DNA of 64,000 nucleotides from Nocardioides daeguensis. GTDB taxonomy: Bacteria; Actinomycetota; Actinomycetes; Propionibacteriales; Nocardioidaceae. The notes beneath the pieces were generated by a model. The model was not told where the DNA came from. It worked only from the letters and a program-made list of their open reading frames with translations, and did not search any database. The DNA lies in the NCBI RefSeq assembly GCF_019192965.1, contig NZ_JAHTKU010000017.1, positions 62,001-126,000 of the forward strand. The letters are read 5' to 3'. A program made the translations under genes and the position numbers. Below are positions 8,064 through 16,501 of the stretch, one piece after another. Position 1 is the first letter of the stretch. Each line of letters starts with the position of its first letter.

Positions 8064-8947
8064 CACTGCGTGAGCACCTGGGCCTCCCCGATGCGGATGG
8101 GCAGCGGGTCGGTGGTCAGGTCGAACTCGATGGTTCCGGACTGGCCGCCGCCGGTCCACTCCACCACCCAGTGGCTCGTGGCGGTGACCTGGTAGGCGCC
8201 GTCGGGCTGGTCCGACGACATCTTCGCGTAGCGGTGGCCGCAGGTCGGCGAGGGCTGCTTCCCGTAGTGATCTGCGTACGGCGTGCCCTTGCCCGTGCAG
8301 GTCACCTTGGTGCCGTCGCCCATGTTCCACACGATGTTGGAGACGCTGGCCGTCGCGCTCACCGAAACCGATCCCTCGCTGGCGGAGCGGGTGATCGGAC
8401 CGAACGTGTCCTCAGTCGGGCTGTCGACCCACATCCACACCGGCAAGCCGACCAGGCCGGCACGGTTCGCGCCGGACTCGGGAACGATGCCGATCTCGAT
8501 CGGGTCCAGGTCCATCGAGGCGATCGCACGCTCGGCGAGGACCACCGGGTCGATTCCAACCTCGCCGGCCTCGATCCACATGTACTCCCACGATGAGCCC
8601 GGCGGCGGGAAGTAGCAGACATGCCACCACCCGTCCTCCTTGGTCTGACCATCCGGGGGGACCATGGCGTCCGGACCGCGCTCGCCGATCCAGCACGCAT
8701 ACTTGCTGCTCCAGACCGACCCGCCCGGGCCCGTGCACGGGATCTCCTTCCCGTCGTACTTGCAGGTCGACGAGCCGCCGGTGTTCCCGTTGCCGCCGCC
8801 GTTGTTGCCACCCTCGCCCTCTTCGCAGTGAACCTCGCCGGTGACCGGATCTGCCACGCAGTCAGCGCTGGCGATCGACGCGGTTGCGAACACGATTACG
8901 ACCGATCCCGCCAACGCAACGATGAGCGCTACGACGCGCCTCAGCAT
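8063..8947 (-). CDS. Secreted protein with PKD-like domain
   Basis: This 294-residue protein starts MLRRVVALIVALAGSVVIVF and carries a Sec signal peptide (cleavage probably after SIASA, about residue 24). A Gly/Asn-rich linker with conserved cysteine pairs follows, and the C-terminal domain has NIVWNMGDGTKVTC and SPTCGHRYAK, a pattern like PKD-type beta-sandwich domains. Similar secreted proteins occur beside Tad genes in actinobacteria, where they are often misnamed as ATP/GTP-binding proteins. The start overlaps the lipoprotein stop. It probably acts outside the membrane, perhaps as a minor pilus or wall component. Confidence 0.6.
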   Translation of the reverse strand: MLRRVVALIVALAGSVVIVFATASIASADCVADPVTGEVHCEEGEGGNNGGGNGNTGGSSTCKYDGKEIPCTGPGGSVWSSKYACWIGERGPDAMVPPDGQTKEDGWWHVCYFPPPGSSWEYMWIEAGEVGIDPVVLAERAIASMDLDPIEIGIVPESGANRAGLVGLPVWMWVDSPTEDTFGPITRSASEGSVSVSATASVSNIVWNMGDGTKVTCTGKGTPYADHYGKQPSPTCGHRYAKMSSDQPDGAYQVTATSHWVVEWTGGGQSGTIEFDLTTDPLPIRIGEAQVLTQ

Positions 8948-9504
8948 GGCTGGTCCCAGAGCAGGTCCGAGTCGGAGACCTTCCACACGCCCTTGTCCTT
9001 CACCAGCGTGTACTCCACCGGCGCCGGGTTGCGAAGCGGCTTCCCCTTCGGATCAGTGAAATCGGGCTGCCGAACCGCCCCATCGTTCTTCCACGTCACG
9101 CCCGTGCGGTCCTCGCAGTCGATTATCAGCATCTCCTTCCCCCGGTTCCGCGGTTCGTCGAGCGTGTGCGTGTACTCGCCCTCGACCGTGACCTTTTTCA
9201 GGCTCATGCTCGCCACCGCGTGCTGCAGCTGCAGGAACTCATCGCCGGTCGCGACCGGGTTCAGAGTCTTGAAGTCGATCGTCCGCTTTCGGTAGGCGAT
9301 GTCTCTCACCTCGAGGTAGGCCTCCAGCTGGGCCGCGGCCTTCTCCTCCGGGGTCATCGGGGTCGGCGTGCTGGTGGGCGTCGGCGAGGGCGACTCGCTG
9401 GGGGTCTCCTTGACCTCGGGGTCAGTGTCGTCGCCGCCGCAACCGCTGAGGGCCAAGGCGAGCGCGAGGGCCACTCCCCCGAGTACGGAGTGGTGCTTCC
9501 TCAT
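8941..9504 (-). CDS. Lipoprotein of the Tad operon
   Basis: This 187-residue protein has a signal peptide ending in lipobox LSGC at about 19-22, then a Thr/Ser/Pro-rich spacer and a C-terminal domain ending WKVSDSDLLWDQPC. The C-terminal part looks like a small NTF2-like fold (alternating strands, VKDKGVWKVSD). It overlaps its neighbours at both ends (start with the 90-residue gene's stop; stop with the next start). It is probably an extracytoplasmic accessory factor; function unknown. Confidence 0.65.
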   Translation of the reverse strand: MRKHHSVLGGVALALALALSGCGGDDTDPEVKETPSESPSPTPTSTPTPMTPEEKAAAQLEAYLEVRDIAYRKRTIDFKTLNPVATGDEFLQLQHAVASMSLKKVTVEGEYTHTLDEPRNRGKEMLIIDCEDRTGVTWKNDGAVRQPDFTDPKGKPLRNPAPVEYTLVKDKGVWKVSDSDLLWDQPC

Positions 9505-9773
9505 GCGGTGTCTCCTCCTGTGTTGGGCAGCGTCGTGACTGATCTGCTGACGTCGTTGGCGATGTGCTCGAGGTGCTCTTCTGCGGCGTCGACAAGCTCG
9601 GCGAGCGAGCCGTTGTCGGCCGGGTCGATGCCGAACTTCTTGTCGGCGTTGTAGAGGGTCCGGATGGTGTCTCGCACGAACACGGCCCGGGCGATACGGC
9701 GGGCGTCCGGGTCGGGACGGTCTCCGCCGGCCGCGACGTAGCGGCCGGTGAGCTCCTGATCGAACGTTGTCAT
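9501..9773 (-). CDS. 90-residue hypothetical protein
   Basis: Begins MTTFDQELTGRYV and is mainly helical and charged, with no signal or membrane segment. The ATG lies 22 bases after the stop of the large LysM-BTAD gene, with GGGAAGG just upstream. The longer frame reading back into the preceding gene has implausible composition and was not used. No family recognised. Confidence 0.5.
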   Translation of the reverse strand: MTTFDQELTGRYVAAGGDRPDPDARRIARAVFVRDTIRTLYNADKKFGIDPADNGSLAELVDAAEEHLEHIANDVSRSVTTLPNTGGDTA

Positions 9774-9795
9774 GCGCTGGCGCTCCCTTCCCGAG

Positions 9796-12700
9796 TCAGC
9801 TCGCGAGCCAGCCGTGCGTACGGATGATGGTCTTCGTGCGCTCCGACAGTTCCATAGGCGCATCACCGTCGTCGCTGCGGTTGCAGATCTCCTCGCGGAG
9901 GATCCGGTCGGCCTCGAGCTGGTCGCCCTCGGCCTTCATGACATGCGCCAGGCACAGGCGGGTGCTCTCGCCGTCGGGATCGGCCCGGTTGGCGACGTAG
10001 GCCGCAGAGCGGGCCTTGACCAGGTCGCCGGCCGCAAGTGCCTCGGTGACGACGATGAGCGCGACGTCGGCGATCCACCCGGCGGCCATGAGGTCGACGC
10101 GGTCGGGCTCGTTGGCCAGCCAGGACCATCCCTCCTCGCGCAGCTGGCTGAACGGCTGGGCCTCCCCGACCAGCTCGAGCGCGGTGCACAGGTCCGCGAC
10201 GCCTTCGGCGCCCCCTCGGGCCTGGCCGCGCTTGCGGAGCCGGAGGAACAGGTCCAGGTCGACGAGCAGGCCGTCGTCGACCTGGTAGACGTTGACGCCG
10301 GTGACCCTCGCGGCCGGTGCCTTGTCAGCGTAGGGAAGGTGGTCCTCGCCGGTTCGAGGGTTGGTGCTGAGCCAGTCGCGGACGATGTTGGTGTAGTCGC
10401 GCACCTTGCCGTCGGAGATCGAGAACGCCTCGCGGATCTGCTCGCGGGAAGCGCCGTGCTTGCGGTGCAGCGCGAGGAACGCCAGCAGCTCGGTGAAGTA
10501 CGGCTTGCGCTTGGCCAGCGCCTTGCCGTAGGCCCGGGCTGCGACCGGACCGAGCAGGGTGAGCCGGGGCCGGTCGCAACTGGGTGAGAACCAGTCGGCG
10601 ACGTCCTGGTCCAGGTCGGGGTCCTTCTCCTCGACCTCGGCGCGAACGTGAGCCGGCACCTTGGGCGCGAGCGCCTCGAGGTCCTCCTGCACGATCGCGC
10701 TCTCGCGGATGTACTCCTCGTCCTGACCCTCGAGGAGGGAGGACATCGGCTCGTCGACGGCGTCCTCGGGGGTGTTGCGCGGCAGCGTGTACTCGCGGCG
10801 CAGCGCCCCGGAGGAGTCGGTGTAGGCCTCCCAACCGTCGGTGGCGGTCTCGTCCACCGGGGTGTCGACGTACTCCGGGGTCTCGCTCTGGGCGTAGACC
10901 AGGGCGCAGCCGCGGGCCTCGTCGCTGGTGAGTCCGACGGCGATGAGGTTGAGGCCGGCGTGCTCGAGGACGACGCGGCCGGTGTTGGTCATGTGCAGCA
11001 CCGCGCCCGGGGTGTTGGGGCGTTCGCCAGCGACGACGATGGAGGTTGCCGACTGCCCGACGTGGTCGTTGACCAGTTGCAGCAGCTGCTCGATGTCCTC
11101 TGGATCACCGGCTGCAGCGTCGACCAGGAGCATCCGGGCCGGCCAGGTGTCGTCGTCGACGCTGCCGGTGCGGGCCGTGGAAACGTCGGTGTCGTGGCGC
11201 TTGGCCCGGTCGACGGTGGTGACCGCGGCCGCGAGGATCTCCGCGGTTGCCGGCGACCCGGCTGCTCCGGTCGGGTAGAAGCTGATCCGCTCGTCCATGG
11301 CGACGGTCTCCTCGGCCACGCCGATGCAGTCGACCTGCACCCGCCGCGACCAGGGGTTCACGGCCAGCTGGGCGGCGAGGTGGCGGGCGAAGTCGCGACC
11401 GTAGGTGGGGTCTCCGCTGATGGTGAGGGTCGACAGCTCCTCGCAGTTCAGCAGCCACGTCTCGCCGGTGTCGCTCATCCCGATGGTGGCCAGCAGCGGG
11501 TAGGGCGGCTCGACGTTGTCGGTGTCGGGACCGAGCTGGTCGACGTCGGTGTCCGTGGTGACGTGCCAGTGGGTCTGGTCGGGGCTGCCCACCCAGGGCG
11601 CGGGGACGGTGGCCGGGGCGCTGAGGTGCAGGGTCAGCTTGCCGTGCCCGAGCTCCACCGCGGCGAGGGGCGGCATCGTGGTGCCCTGGGCGCCGACGGC
11701 GGCCGCGAGGCGACGCAGCGCCTCGTCGGCGAACTCCACGGTGGCGGCCGCGGCGGCGCCGGTGGCGTTCAGGGTCATCTCCACCGGCGCGAACTCCGGC
11801 GACGGGGCGGCGATCGCACGGCCGGGCGGCCGGTTGCGGAACGCGGCGCGTCGGCGCGAGCGCAGGGCCATCAGCAGGGCCCCGGACAGCAGCACGCCCC
11901 CGCCGGTGAGACCGGCGAGGACCCAGGGTGCCTCAAGGATCGAGTCGTCGCTGTCGTCGACCTGGTCGACATCGGCAGCGGCCGCCGCCGGCTCCGCGGC
12001 CTGGGGCGGCGCGACCTCGGGCGCCTCAGTCTCAGGCGCCGCAGTCTCTGACACCTCAGGCACGTCGGGCTCCTGGACGACCGGCGGCTTCTCCTCGGCC
12101 GGCGGGTCGACGGGCTGCTGGTCCTCGGGGCTGGCGGGGTCTTCGGGCTCGACCTCACGTGGCTGCTGCTGGTCTTCGGCGCCGGGGATGTTGAGGGTCC
12201 AGCCGACGTCGATGACGTCGGGGTCGGTCAGCTGCACTCCGCCGGGCTGGGCGATGCCGGCCGACGCCTGGTAGATCTCCGGCCACCGGTCGGCGTCGCC
12301 GAGCTGCTCGTGTGCGATCTCGCTGAGGGTGTCGCCGGCCTGGACGCCGTACTGGTGTGCGGGGGCGTCCTTGACCTGGTGCGCGGGGAGCTTGAGCACC
12401 CAGCCGGGCTCGAGGAAGTTCGGCTGCGTGCCGAGCAGGTCGCGGTTGAGCTCGGCGATCTCCTTGTACCTGGCTCCGTCGCCGAAGTGGTCCGCGGCGA
12501 TCGACCAGAGGCTCTCCCCCGGCTTCACGGCGTGGTCGACGGTCTTGGGCGCCTGGCGCTCCTGCTTCGTCTCGACCGTGACGCCCTGCGGAGCGGGCGC
12601 CTGGTCGACGGCGCTGGCGTGGACATGACCCACCGCGGCCGGGGCGGCAGCGGCCGGAGCGGCGGTGGCTGCCTGCGTCGCGATGGGTGCGGCGATGAAC

Positions 12701-13056
12701 AACAGGGCCGCGAGCCCGATCAGGTTGCGGGCGCCGGCCTGCGGGAGCCGGAGGCCCGGCAGCTGGGGTGCCTGGATGTTGCGGAGCCGCGCGATGGCCT
12801 CCACGACGAGGCTGAGCGCCATGAAGGCCCACGCGGCCCAGCCGATCACCTTGAACAGGCCGAGCACGAGGGTGCCGTCGTCGGGCGCCAAGAGCGCGTC
12901 CTTGATGCTGTCCAGGGTCGGGACCTGGTCGGGGATCGGGCTGGCGCCGATGGCGACGAACAGGGCAGGGAGCCCGACGAGGATGCCGAGCACGGCGACC
13001 GAGGCCGCGAGGCCGGTGAGCCGCTGGCCCAGAGTGGAGTGGGTGGGCGTGGTCAT
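9796..13056 (-). CDS. LysM-domain membrane protein with C-terminal winged-helix/BTAD domain
   Basis: This is a 1086-residue protein. Three hydrophobic segments lie at about 15-37, 67-88 and 109-130. Two LysM modules follow (about 174-224 with VKPGESLWSIA, and 234-290 with VQAGDTLSEIA), then a Pro/Glu-rich spacer and a fourth hydrophobic segment (about 377-398). A long soluble C-terminal half ends in a winged-helix-like part (about 870-960) and a BTAD-like helical repeat domain (about 965-1080). If the N terminus is inside, the LysM modules face the peptidoglycan and the BTAD part is cytoplasmic. It could link wall status to pilus expression or assembly. The start was chosen at MTTPTHSTLGQR, which overlaps the TadG-like stop (ATGA). 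Confidence 0.8.
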   Translation of the reverse strand: MTTPTHSTLGQRLTGLAASVAVLGILVGLPALFVAIGASPIPDQVPTLDSIKDALLAPDDGTLVLGLFKVIGWAAWAFMALSLVVEAIARLRNIQAPQLPGLRLPQAGARNLIGLAALLFIAAPIATQAATAAPAAAAPAAVGHVHASAVDQAPAPQGVTVETKQERQAPKTVDHAVKPGESLWSIAADHFGDGARYKEIAELNRDLLGTQPNFLEPGWVLKLPAHQVKDAPAHQYGVQAGDTLSEIAHEQLGDADRWPEIYQASAGIAQPGGVQLTDPDVIDVGWTLNIPGAEDQQQPREVEPEDPASPEDQQPVDPPAEEKPPVVQEPDVPEVSETAAPETEAPEVAPPQAAEPAAAAADVDQVDDSDDSILEAPWVLAGLTGGGVLLSGALLMALRSRRRAAFRNRPPGRAIAAPSPEFAPVEMTLNATGAAAAATVEFADEALRRLAAAVGAQGTTMPPLAAVELGHGKLTLHLSAPATVPAPWVGSPDQTHWHVTTDTDVDQLGPDTDNVEPPYPLLATIGMSDTGETWLLNCEELSTLTISGDPTYGRDFARHLAAQLAVNPWSRRVQVDCIGVAEETVAMDERISFYPTGAAGSPATAEILAAAVTTVDRAKRHDTDVSTARTGSVDDDTWPARMLLVDAAAGDPEDIEQLLQLVNDHVGQSATSIVVAGERPNTPGAVLHMTNTGRVVLEHAGLNLIAVGLTSDEARGCALVYAQSETPEYVDTPVDETATDGWEAYTDSSGALRREYTLPRNTPEDAVDEPMSSLLEGQDEEYIRESAIVQEDLEALAPKVPAHVRAEVEEKDPDLDQDVADWFSPSCDRPRLTLLGPVAARAYGKALAKRKPYFTELLAFLALHRKHGASREQIREAFSISDGKVRDYTNIVRDWLSTNPRTGEDHLPYADKAPAARVTGVNVYQVDDGLLVDLDLFLRLRKRGQARGGAEGVADLCTALELVGEAQPFSQLREEGWSWLANEPDRVDLMAAGWIADVALIVVTEALAAGDLVKARSAAYVANRADPDGESTRLCLAHVMKAEGDQLEADRILREEICNRSDDGDAPMELSERTKTIIRTHGWLAS

Positions 13057-13502
13057 CTTTCGATGCCTCCTTCGGCGCGGATGAGCCGCGCAGACGCCTC
13101 CCCGGTGACCTGCATGGTGTCCAGGCCGATGATCCCGAGGAACTTGCTGGTGTAGGTGTCGGTGGTGGTCACGATCAGGGTGTCGCCGTCGACGACGCGC
13201 GCGTTGCCTTCCACGCCGGCGGCGTGGAGGTAGTCCATCGCGGCCGCCTTGGCGGCGTTGATGTCGACGCGGAGGTCCTCGCCGCGCACGGCGGTCGAGC
13301 CCTGGACCTCCTGGGCGCCGGTGCGGGCGGCCTGGGCGGCGGCGCTGCGGGCCTGCTGCTGGGTGTGGACCTTGCCGCCGAGGTCGACGGCCATCCCGAC
13401 GAGGATGATCATCGCGAACGAGGCGGTGGCGAACCACACGCTGATGGAGCCCCGCTCGTCACGGGTGCGACCCGCCAGGAGGCGGCACAGCTGGCTGATC
13501 AT
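13053..13502 (-). CDS. TadG-like pilus assembly protein
   Basis: This 149-residue protein has a basic head with GRTRDERGS, then one hydrophobic helix (SVWFATASFAMIILVGMAV) and an extracytoplasmic domain rich in small residues. LGGKVHTQQQARSAAAQAAR is the typical post-helix segment of TadG/Flp-associated pseudopilins. It overlaps both neighbours by ATGA-type junctions. It is probably a minor pilin or anchor protein. It lacks the Glu-5 position seen in the neighbouring TadE protein. Confidence 0.7.
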   Translation of the reverse strand: MISQLCRLLAGRTRDERGSISVWFATASFAMIILVGMAVDLGGKVHTQQQARSAAAQAARTGAQEVQGSTAVRGEDLRVDINAAKAAAMDYLHAAGVEGNARVVDGDTLIVTTTDTYTSKFLGIIGLDTMQVTGEASARLIRAEGGIER

Positions 13503-13960
13503 CGGCGCTCCCGGTAGGCATCGACGGGGCTGCTGGCGGTCGCGGTGATCGTCCTGGTCCCCGGCACACCGGGGATGGCAAGGTCGGCGACGTCGACCTT
13601 GCAGGTCACCGTTGCGGTCACTTGAGCGGTGGTGCCCAGTGGCGCGTTGAACGCGGCGGCGTTGACCGTGACGCTGGTCGTCGCGCACTGCAGGCCCTGG
13701 TCGTGCAGGCTGCTGGTGGCCGCGGACTTGCCGGAGCTGATCGCCTCGCTCTGCGTCCGCTCGATCGAGGCGGCGCGAGCTGCTTCGTAGGCGGCTGCCT
13801 CCACCGACTGCTTGGCGATCTCCACGCGGCCGCCGAGGATGATCATCGCGATGAACAGGCCGAACGCCGGGACGCCGATCGCGGCCTCGATCGCCACCGA
13901 TCCTCGCTCGTCCCGGCGCCTGCGCCGCCACCGGGTCCACCCGTGGAGTTGGCTGGTCAT
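13499..13960 (-). CDS. tadE: TadE-family pseudopilin
   Basis: This 153-residue protein has the head RRRRRDERGSVAIEAAIG, a TadE signature with Glu at position 5 after the DERG glycine. A hydrophobic helix and an exported domain with two cysteines follow (LQCAT, VTCKV). TadE proteins are processed by the prepilin peptidase and join the pilus base or tip (family knowledge). The start at 13960 overlaps the previous TadE-like stop. The longer reading frame upstream is a shadow. Confidence 0.75.
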   Translation of the reverse strand: MTSQLHGWTRWRRRRRDERGSVAIEAAIGVPAFGLFIAMIILGGRVEIAKQSVEAAAYEAARAASIERTQSEAISSGKSAATSSLHDQGLQCATTSVTVNAAAFNAPLGTTAQVTATVTCKVDVADLAIPGVPGTRTITATASSPVDAYRERR

Positions 13961-14352
13961 TCGGTGAGCCTCTCGACCGGCACGCTGGCGCTCTGGGAGA
14001 CCGTGACGTGCCACCCCGGAATCACGCTCAGGGACTTGCCCGTGACCGTGATCGTGGCGGTGGTCGTAGTGCGTGACCCCGAGACGCTGGTCGACGTCAT
14101 CACGTCGGAGCCGCCGGCATGGTTGAGGAAGGTGTTCGCCGTTGCCAGACCGGACTCTCGGGTGCCGGTCTCGCTGCCCGCCTCGCGGGCGCCCTCCTGC
14201 GCGGCCGCGAGCGCTACCTGCTTCGCGTGGTAGTACAGCGCGCCCTGGAGGCCGAGGAACATCAGCAGGAAGAGGGCGGGCATCAAGAAGACCATCTGGA
14301 TGGTCACCGACCCGCGCTCGTCCCGGCGACGGCGCTGAGAGGTGGCGGACAT
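13957..14352 (-). CDS. TadE-like pseudopilin
   Basis: This 131-residue protein has the head RRRRDERGSVTIQMVFLMP, one hydrophobic helix and an exported C-terminal part. ALYYHAKQVALAAAQEGARE is the usual TadE post-helix segment. It has Gln instead of Glu at position 5 of the mature form. It follows the pilin gene by 17 bases and overlaps the next TadE gene. It is a second minor pilin of the same system. Confidence 0.7.
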   Translation of the reverse strand: MSATSQRRRRDERGSVTIQMVFLMPALFLLMFLGLQGALYYHAKQVALAAAQEGAREAGSETGTRESGLATANTFLNHAGGSDVMTSTSVSGSRTTTTATITVTGKSLSVIPGWHVTVSQSASVPVERLTE

Positions 14353-14369
14353 GACGAACTGGCTCCGGC

Positions 14370-14573
14370 CTACTTGATCTTGCCGGACTCGCTGGTCACG
14401 AAGGCCCTGATGGCGGCGACGACGATGCCGACGATGGCGATGGCCGCCACTGCCCAGAGCACCTCCTGAATCGTGACGGAGCCGCGCTCGTCGCGCTGAA
14501 TCCGGGCCCGGTCCTCGAGGGCATCGCGCACGGTGAGCACCGCGAGCTGGAGGGCGATGAAGAGCTTCAACAT
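14370..14573 (-). CDS. Flp-like pilin subunit
   Basis: This 67-residue protein has the head RARIQRDERGSVTIQEVLW and then a hydrophobic helix (AVAAIAIVGIVVAAIRAFV) and a short polar tail. The length and single helix fit Flp major pilins. The DERG/SVTIQE junction is a plausible prepilin peptidase site, with Glu at position 6 instead of 5. The leader is long (about 31 residues). It sits between TadC and TadE, its own SD is AAGGAAGGAAC, and a 78-base gap separates it from TadC, which could allow higher expression. Confidence 0.7.
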   Translation of the reverse strand: MLKLFIALQLAVLTVRDALEDRARIQRDERGSVTIQEVLWAVAAIAIVGIVVAAIRAFVTSESGKIK

Positions 14574-14651
14574 CGGGTTGTTCCTTCCTTGGTCGTTCGG
14601 TTTGCGGTCTTGGGCGACCCGTGCCGGTGGGTGGGGTCGGTGTTAGGGGCG

Positions 14652-15563
14652 TCAGGTGGCGAATCGGAGCATCGAGGGGGTGACGAGGATCGCCATGAAG
14701 ACGATGCCGAGCAGGCTGGCGGGGATGTACATGCGCTCGGAGGCCGCGTTGGCCTTGCCGAGCTCGGCGCTGAGCATCGCCGAGCGGAGGGCAGCGGCCC
14801 GGGCGCGGAGGTTGTTGTAGATCTGCGCTCCGTCCTGGCCGGACTGCTGCATGATGTCGGCGAGGTCGTCGAGCTCGGGGACGCCGAGCTCGTCCGCCAG
14901 GCCGTGCAGGGAGTCCCACGGTGCTCGCGTCATGTAGCGGGCGCGGCGCAGCTCGCTCTCGATCCGCTTGAACACCCACGTGTCGCCGACCTCGGCGGCC
15001 GAGCGCAGCGCCTGCTGGCCGCTGGAGCCGTCGCGGACGCCGGTGGCGACCATGTCGATGTAGGCGCCGAGGGCGCGGTTGAACTCGATGCGCGCCTTCT
15101 TGGCCTCGTCGGTGGCGTTGTAGTTGGGCATGAACCAGAACAGGACGGCCAGGGCCAGCGAGCCGAGCGTGGGGATCGCGAACGGCAGCGGGAGCCCGAT
15201 CATCGTGAAGAAACCGGCCAGCAGCGGCGGCATGATCAGGCCGAGCATCGCCCAGACGACCTTCTCGCCGTAGAACCGGGCCTCGCTGATCTGCAGGATG
15301 GCCAGGTCCTTGCGCGGCGTGTGCGCCCAGGCTCCCCCGGGCAGGTTCTTCATCGCCCACAAGCCGATCCGGTCGACCGCCGATCCGGCGTCGGCGCCGG
15401 CGTCGTCGAGGCCGGCGGAGCGGCGCGACACGACGTGGTCCGGCGAGAGACGGTCCAGCGCGTCGACCAGATCAGGGTCCGACGGAGCGAGACGCCACAC
15501 GAGCAGAGCGAGGGCCAGCCCGAGGAGCGTGCCGCTGGCGAGCGCAATCTGCAGCCCGGTCAT
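14652..15563 (-). CDS. tadC: TadC-like inner-membrane pilus assembly protein
   Basis: This 303-residue member of the type II secretion GspF/TadC superfamily has N-terminal and central hydrophobic segments (about 1-22, 110-150) and a C-terminal one (about 280-300). Between them is the helical domain typical of the family (FNRALGAYIDMVATGVRDG and the SELRRAR to ADIMQQSGQDG region). It pairs with TadB to form the membrane platform on which TadA acts. The start at 15563 overlaps the TadB stop (ATGA). Confidence 0.85.
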   Translation of the reverse strand: MTGLQIALASGTLLGLALALLVWRLAPSDPDLVDALDRLSPDHVVSRRSAGLDDAGADAGSAVDRIGLWAMKNLPGGAWAHTPRKDLAILQISEARFYGEKVVWAMLGLIMPPLLAGFFTMIGLPLPFAIPTLGSLALAVLFWFMPNYNATDEAKKARIEFNRALGAYIDMVATGVRDGSSGQQALRSAAEVGDTWVFKRIESELRRARYMTRAPWDSLHGLADELGVPELDDLADIMQQSGQDGAQIYNNLRARAAALRSAMLSAELGKANAASERMYIPASLLGIVFMAILVTPSMLRFAT

Positions 15564-16501
15564 GCGAGCGCTCCTTCCTTCTCGCCCGATGCTGTGCGCT
15601 GGGCGGCGCGGTGCGCGGTGCGGGCGTCGAGGTCGAGGAACCGCGGGAGCGGCTTGGCGACAGCCATCCGGCGCATCCACAGCAGCGTCGCCACGTAGGC
15701 CGCCAGCAGAACCGCGAGCACGACCTGCCCCAGCGGGGTGCCGTACGGCTCGATGTAGTCGCCGGTGAACGCGAGGATGCCCAGCACACCGAGGGTGATC
15801 ACGGTGACGGTGCGTGCAGTGGTGCGGGGCTTGGCCTGATCGGCGGCGATCTGGCGACGTGCGCGCACATCGGCCGCGACGGTCTCAGCGAGGGCGTCCA
15901 AAGCCTTCGACAGACCCGCCTGACCGCGGCCGCTGGCGGCGAGGATCAACTGGCTGACCACGACATCGCCGGTGGAGTCGCTGAGGTCCTCGGCGAAGGC
16001 GCGCAGCACGTCCTCGGTGGAGGAGGTGTTGTTCCACAGCCGGGAGACCATCAGCCCGACCTCGCGCTCGATCGGCTCCGGCGTCGACTGCAGCGACTTG
16101 ATGAGCGCAGAGCGCAGGGACTGGCCGGCGGTCAACTTGCCCGACAGGGAACGGGTCCACTCCTCGAGCGCCTCGAGCTTCTCGATGCTCGCGGCCGCCG
16201 GCGGGGGCGTCAGCAGCACCGGGATACCGACGATCGCGGCCGGCACGAGCACGATCGCGATCACCCAGCCGGTCACCAGCGCCACCAGGAGACCGGTCAC
16301 GGCGCCGCCGACCACCAGCAGCCGAATACGGCGGTCGAGCCGGCCGAACCTGCTGCCCAGCCGGCCGAACGGCGTGACGGTCCGCACGGGCCGCGGCGGC
16401 TTAGGAGGCGCCGGGATCAGCGCGTAGGCCATGCCGATCAGGCCGATGACGATGCAGGCGCCGAAGACCGCGGGCAGGAACGCCGACGATGTGGTGCTCA
16501 T
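15560..16501 (-). CDS. tadB: TadB-like inner-membrane pilus assembly protein
   Basis: This 313-residue GspF-superfamily protein has an N-terminal helix (about 8-28), a pair of helices (about 58-100), a central GspF domain (LEEWTRSLSGKLTAGQSLRS; DVVVSQLILAASGRGQAG) and C-terminal helices (about 240-285). TadB and TadC form the inner platform. It overlaps TadA upstream and TadC downstream. The start MSTTSSAFLPAV at 16501 was chosen by that overlap. Confidence 0.85.
   Translation of the reverse strand: MSTTSSAFLPAVFGACIVIGLIGMAYALIPAPPKPPRPVRTVTPFGRLGSRFGRLDRRIRLLVVGGAVTGLLVALVTGWVIAIVLVPAAIVGIPVLLTPPPAAASIEKLEALEEWTRSLSGKLTAGQSLRSALIKSLQSTPEPIEREVGLMVSRLWNNTSSTEDVLRAFAEDLSDSTGDVVVSQLILAASGRGQAGLSKALDALAETVAADVRARRQIAADQAKPRTTARTVTVITLGVLGILAFTGDYIEPYGTPLGQVVLAVLLAAYVATLLWMRRMAVAKPLPRFLDLDARTAHRAAQRTASGEKEGALA

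Noticed and set aside
14589..15698. 369-codon plus-strand open frame
   Set aside because: It is antisense to TadC, which has the family helices and operon overlaps.
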